Source of the DNA: Ilumatobacteraceae bacterium
Lineage (GTDB): Bacteria > Actinomycetota > Acidimicrobiia > Acidimicrobiales > Ilumatobacteraceae
Length of the DNA: 18,190 nt
Direction of reading: 5' to 3'
Assembly (NCBI GenBank): GCA_007117775.1
Contig: SKFX01000140.1
Coordinates: 1 to 18,190 of the forward strand
Within the stretch, counting starts at the first letter, position 1; every line of letters begins with the position of its first letter. Made by a program: the position numbers and the translations under genes. This document shows positions 15,053 through 18,190 of this stretch, piece by piece. The notes under the pieces were generated by a model. The model searched no databases. It worked only from the letters and a program-made list of their open reading frames with translations, and was not told the DNA's origin.

Positions 15053-17569
15053 ATGGGGTCGATATCTCAGGGGTCAGCGGCGGTACATCGGTTGGACAGC
15101 GGCGAGTGGTCGGTCGGCCCCGGACCGCCGTGGAGTCTGAACCCACCCGGGGAGTTGGGGCGAAACCTCGTCGTCGCCGATGACACCGTGGTGCCCCCGG
15201 CATGGCGGTCGGCGCCACGGATCACGATCGACGTCACCGCACTCACCGATCCGCGTCATCGGACCGCGACGTTGAGCGGCCTTGCCGAACGACGTATCGC
15301 GGCAGTGATCGTGGTCGAGGAGTCGGCCTCGATGGTCATATCCGGGCAGGGATCGTCCAGCGCATCGTATCGGCCGTTGCGGGCGGCCTCGGGGTCGATG
15401 GCCGATCTGGAACGGCTGCAGTGGCTGATCTGGTCGAATGCGATCGATCTTCGCCCGGGGCGCCTCGGTTGGTGGGCGCTGGAGCGTGCGGTGCAGCTCG
15501 GTGGCCGACTGCCGACACCGACCGAGGAGGTCACCAGCGTCGCGAAGGGTGATATCTGCATCCCCGATGGCCGATGGTGCTGGATCGATGCCGGTCCACC
15601 GCGTTTGGTCGTGATCGACGGAGCTGACGTGATCTCGGGTGTCGCACTCGAACACGGTTCGCTGGAGCCGTCGAGGCCCGGTCCGGCTCGCGCCGAGCTC
15701 TCGGCCGCCCAGCGAGCCGCCGTCGAGGAGCCCTCGGGCACGGTTCGGGTGATCGCACCGGCCGGATCGGGAAAGACTCGAGTGCTCACCGAGCGGGCGC
15801 GGCACCTCATCGAGGTCTGGCGGGTGCCGGCATCGGCGATCACCATGCTGGCGTTCAACCGGCGCGCCCGGGATGAACTGGTCGGGCGAACTGCGGATCT
15901 TCCAGGCCTGCAGATCCGCACGCTGAACTCGATCGCCTTGGCGATCATCAACGGCGCAGCACCGTTCGCGCCGCGGCATGATCAGCGCGCCACGATCGGA
16001 GAGGAGCGCTCGGGAGCGCTGCTGCGCGACGCGATCTCCTCAGTGGCCCGGCAGGCCGTGACCGACGAGATGATCCAGACCTATCGCGAGGCGTTCGTGC
16101 GAATTCGGCTCCGGATGCGCGACCCACAGGAGGTGGCCGAGCAGTTCAGCGAGCGGGCACCATCGCTGATGCGCGTCTGGGTGCGCTATCGCGCTGCGCT
16201 CGAGCGCAATGGTGTCGTGGACTTCGATGGGCAGATCCATCTCGCCCTCGAGGTGCTCACCGAGGATCCGACGGCGCGCGAAGTGGCCCAGCGGAGCTGC
16301 CGGCTGCTGTTGGTGGATGAGTTCCAGGATCTGACACCAGCACATATGGCCCTGATCCAACTCCTCGCAGGGCCCGCCGGGTCGATCTATGGCGTCGGTG
16401 ACGATGACCAGACGATCTACGGGTACGCAGGGGCTCGACCCGACTGGTTGATCGCACCCGAGGCGTTCGATACGACCACGGCATCGACGACCATTCGGCG
16501 GCATCAGCTCGATGTCAATCACCGGTGTCCATCACCGGTCGTCTCGGCGGTGAGCGCGCTCTTGGCGAACAACCGGCATCGGGCACCGAAGCAGATCATC
16601 TCCTCGGCGCGCCCACCGACCGATATCAGCGGTGGTGGCCTCGAGGTGATCTGCTCATCGGATCCCGTGGCCGACACCGTGGCGGCGGTGGCAGATGCCG
16701 TCGATGCCGGTATCCCACCGGCATCGATCGCGGTGCTGGCGCGCGTCAATGCGCTGTTGGTGCCCGTGCATCTCGAACTCGCCGCCGCAGGGATCGCGGT
16801 GAACGCGCCCAGTTCGGTCGACTTCAGTGTGCATCGCGTCATCGCGTCGATCCGGGCGTGGTGGACCATGAGCATGGCGCGCCCGGGAGCGCTGGTGGAT
16901 CCGGCCGATCTGGCGGCGATCCTCGCTGATCCGAAGAGGAGATCGCCGCGCACCGTTGGCCCCGAGATCGACACCGCGTCTATCGGGGTGATCACAGGTG
17001 TGCGGGGTGCATCGGGAGCGGGGTTGTCGGCACGCCCCGGACGCGTCGGCGACCTGCGCATCCGAGATCTGTGCGCCCTCAGCGGATCGGTGCCCGAGCG
17101 CCTCGGTCACGTCACGGCCACGCTGAGAAGCGCTCGGGGAGCGATCGCGGATGGAGCAACGGTGCTGCAGTGGTTGGAGGTGATCGGCGAGTGTGGCGGG
17201 GGCATCGGTGAGTCATCCTCCACGATCCTGCCGCCAGAGCACGATCATCTCACGGCGATTCGCCAGATCGCAGCGCGCGCCCCGACACCCAGCGAGTTCG
17301 GCGGCGTCATCGATGCCGTCGGCGGCCTCGCCAGCACCGACAGCGGTGTGGTGCTCTCGACGATCCATCGGGTCAAGGGCCTCGAATGGCCGATGGTGGT
17401 TGTGCATCAGGCTGATGCACTGCGGATGCCGCACCGACTCGCCGATGATGTCGAGGAGGAGCGTCGGATCTTCCACGTCGGCCTCACCCGGTCGGTCGAG
17501 CGTTGTGTGGTCGTCACCGGAGCCGACCCGAGCCCGTTCATCGCTGAATTGGGCATCGACAATCCATGA
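15053..17569 (+). CDS. UvrD/PcrA-like SF1 DNA helicase with unassigned N-terminal domain
   Basis: The 838-aa product is an ATP-dependent 3'-5' type superfamily 1A helicase by motif order: Q motif LSAAQRAAV (about 217-225), Walker A APAGSGKT (235-242, Lys241), motif Ia LAFNRRARDEL, motif II DEFQD (422-426), motif III GDDDQTIYGYAG (449-460), NHRCP, motif V with HRVKGLEW (772-779) and motif VI VGLTRS (809-814, Arg813). The protein ends 25 residues later, without HRDC, Tudor or nuclease domains. Residues 1-215 precede the helicase and match no domain I know; one patch reads GDICIPDGRWCWIDAGPPR. ATG 15053 lies 6 nt after TACAAC, a poor match to TANNNT; a TTG at 14987 in frame is less likely. The gene ends 43 nt before the hemolysin III start. 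Repair or recombination role is inferred from family. Confidence 0.9.
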   Translation: MGSISQGSAAVHRLDSGEWSVGPGPPWSLNPPGELGRNLVVADDTVVPPAWRSAPRITIDVTALTDPRHRTATLSGLAERRIAAVIVVEESASMVISGQGSSSASYRPLRAASGSMADLERLQWLIWSNAIDLRPGRLGWWALERAVQLGGRLPTPTEEVTSVAKGDICIPDGRWCWIDAGPPRLVVIDGADVISGVALEHGSLEPSRPGPARAELSAAQRAAVEEPSGTVRVIAPAGSGKTRVLTERARHLIEVWRVPASAITMLAFNRRARDELVGRTADLPGLQIRTLNSIALAIINGAAPFAPRHDQRATIGEERSGALLRDAISSVARQAVTDEMIQTYREAFVRIRLRMRDPQEVAEQFSERAPSLMRVWVRYRAALERNGVVDFDGQIHLALEVLTEDPTAREVAQRSCRLLLVDEFQDLTPAHMALIQLLAGPAGSIYGVGDDDQTIYGYAGARPDWLIAPEAFDTTTASTTIRRHQLDVNHRCPSPVVSAVSALLANNRHRAPKQIISSARPPTDISGGGLEVICSSDPVADTVAAVADAVDAGIPPASIAVLARVNALLVPVHLELAAAGIAVNAPSSVDFSVHRVIASIRAWWTMSMARPGALVDPADLAAILADPKRRSPRTVGPEIDTASIGVITGVRGASGAGLSARPGRVGDLRIRDLCALSGSVPERLGHVTATLRSARGAIADGATVLQWLEVIGECGGGIGESSSTILPPEHDHLTAIRQIAARAPTPSEFGGVIDAVGGLASTDSGVVLSTIHRVKGLEWPMVVVHQADALRMPHRLADDVEEERRIFHVGLTRSVERCVVVTGADPSPFIAELGIDNP

Positions 17570-17599
17570 AACCGACCATGGCGTCAGCGGTCTCGGTGA

Positions 17600-17605
17600 T
17601 ACGGT
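17600..17605 (+). promoter_or_regulatory. -10 box of the hemolysin III gene
   Basis: TACGGT (TANNNT) is followed by 7 nt and GTG 17613. It is one of several such boxes in the window and supports a leaderless start there rather than at GTG 17604, which overlaps the box. Confidence 0.45.
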
Positions 17606-17612
17606 GCAGTCG

Positions 17613-18190
17613 GTGAGCGATCTCGCACTCCCGGTTCCGGCATCGAGTGCGCCGGCGCGGCCTGTATGGCGCGGCCGGATGCACACCTGGGCCTTTTTCG
17701 TGACCATTCCGGCGGGCCTGATCGTGCTGATCGCCGCTGATGGGCCGGCGGCCCGGGTGGTCATGGCGATCTACACGGCCACGCTGCTCGCCGGTTTCGG
17801 TGTATCGGCGGCCTACCACCGACTGGCCGAGTCGCCGCGGGCTCGCACGATCATGCAGCGCCTCGACCACTCGATGATCTATCTGTGGATCGCCGGCACC
17901 TATGTGCCGCTCAGCGTTATCGCTCTGCCACCGAGATGGGGGGTTCCGCTGCTCATCGTGGTCGTCAGCGGCGCGCTGTTGGGCGTGTTCGTCAAATTGG
18001 TCGCGTTCGACCGCTGGCGCTGGTTGGGATATTCGCTCTATCCGATCCTCGGGTGGACGGCGATCGCAGCGGCGCCCGCGCTCTGGCGGTATCTGAGCAC
18101 GCCGGTGCTGGTGCTGGTCGTGGCCGGCGGCCTGCTGTACACGGTGGGCGTACCGGTGCTGTTCACCCGGCGGCCCGATCCCTGGCCGCG
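17613..18190 (+). CDS. Hemolysin III / TrhA family membrane protein, 5' part
   Basis: The first 192 residues of a seven-helix membrane protein of the hemolysin III family, related to adiponectin receptors (PAQR); bacterial members are linked to membrane lipid homeostasis and are metal-dependent hydrolase-like. Visible signatures are SAAYHRL (65-71, metal ligand His69), RLDHSMIYLWIAGTYVP (83-99) and hydrophobic segments near 26-42, 48-68, 87-105, 111-130, 138-157 and 163-184. The gene runs off the window before the final conserved His-rich segment, so completeness cannot be judged. GTG 17613 is chosen for the TACGGT box 7 nt upstream and the lack of any ribosome site; GTG 17604 in frame would add three residues. 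It follows the helicase gene by 43 nt on the same strand. Confidence 0.9.
   Translation, partial: MSDLALPVPASSAPARPVWRGRMHTWAFFVTIPAGLIVLIAADGPAARVVMAIYTATLLAGFGVSAAYHRLAESPRARTIMQRLDHSMIYLWIAGTYVPLSVIALPPRWGVPLLIVVVSGALLGVFVKLVAFDRWRWLGYSLYPILGWTAIAAAPALWRYLSTPVLVLVVAGGLLYTVGVPVLFTRRPDPWP

Overview
The window is GC-rich, densely coded DNA that looks like an actinobacterial chromosome, probably class Acidimicrobiia. The class is an inference from gene order and gene content; phylum Actinomycetota is much safer. The left end carries a gene order I know from mycobacteria and other Actinomycetota: miaA - dapF - hflX, then lexA on the opposite strand, a LysM membrane protein divergent from lexA, and nrdR. 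Nothing suggests a mobile island: no insertion sequence, integrase, CRISPR array, tRNA or rRNA was seen.

Layout. 1-2604: the 3' end of miaA, dapF and hflX, closely packed on the + strand. 2658-3908: divergent lexA (-) and a small TM-LysM protein (+), separated by a control region with two promoters of the TTGACA-N17 type and five LexA-box-like sites; this is an SOS module with a probable cell-division inhibitor. 3973-5182: nrdR (+) converging on a RibD-C type pyrimidine reductase (-). 5183-5893: a 711-base non-coding stretch with phased CACAG repeats, a 23-bp long-range stem that may be a small structured RNA, and a good promoter with a dyad. 5894-8770: nrdJ, the B12-dependent class II ribonucleotide reductase, closed by a hairpin. 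8949-9329: a lipoprotein with two DUF333 repeats. 9354-11878 (-): an acyl-CoA dehydrogenase translationally coupled to a photolyase-like flavoprotein. 12174-12875: a secreted fasciclin-domain protein with an exceptionally strong terminator. 13093-14936: divergent M23 peptidase (-) and rhodanese lipoprotein (+). 15053-17569: a UvrD/PcrA-like helicase with an unassigned N-terminal domain. 17613-18190: a hemolysin III (TrhA) membrane protein cut by the window end.

The most unusual object is the photolyase-like gene at 9354-10613. Its FAD-binding domain comes first and a photolyase-type alpha/beta domain follows it, the reverse of the usual order. The two are joined by a cysteine cluster (C-x2-C-x5-C plus one upstream Cys) that recalls iron-sulfur photolyases. 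It appears to start at CTG, supported by an AAAGGAG ribosome site and a 4-nt CTGA overlap with the upstream gene. Other points worth checking are a DapF with Ser in place of the first catalytic Cys, the multi-box SOS control region, the RNA candidate upstream of nrdJ, and a repeated pattern of TANNNT boxes 6-7 nt before start codons, which points to widespread leaderless transcripts.

Several genes share a DNA supply, damage and repair theme (lexA, LysM inhibitor, nrdR, nrdJ, photolyase-like protein, UvrD-like helicase). NrdR probably controls nrdJ, 1.5 kb away, although no canonical NrdR box was recognised.
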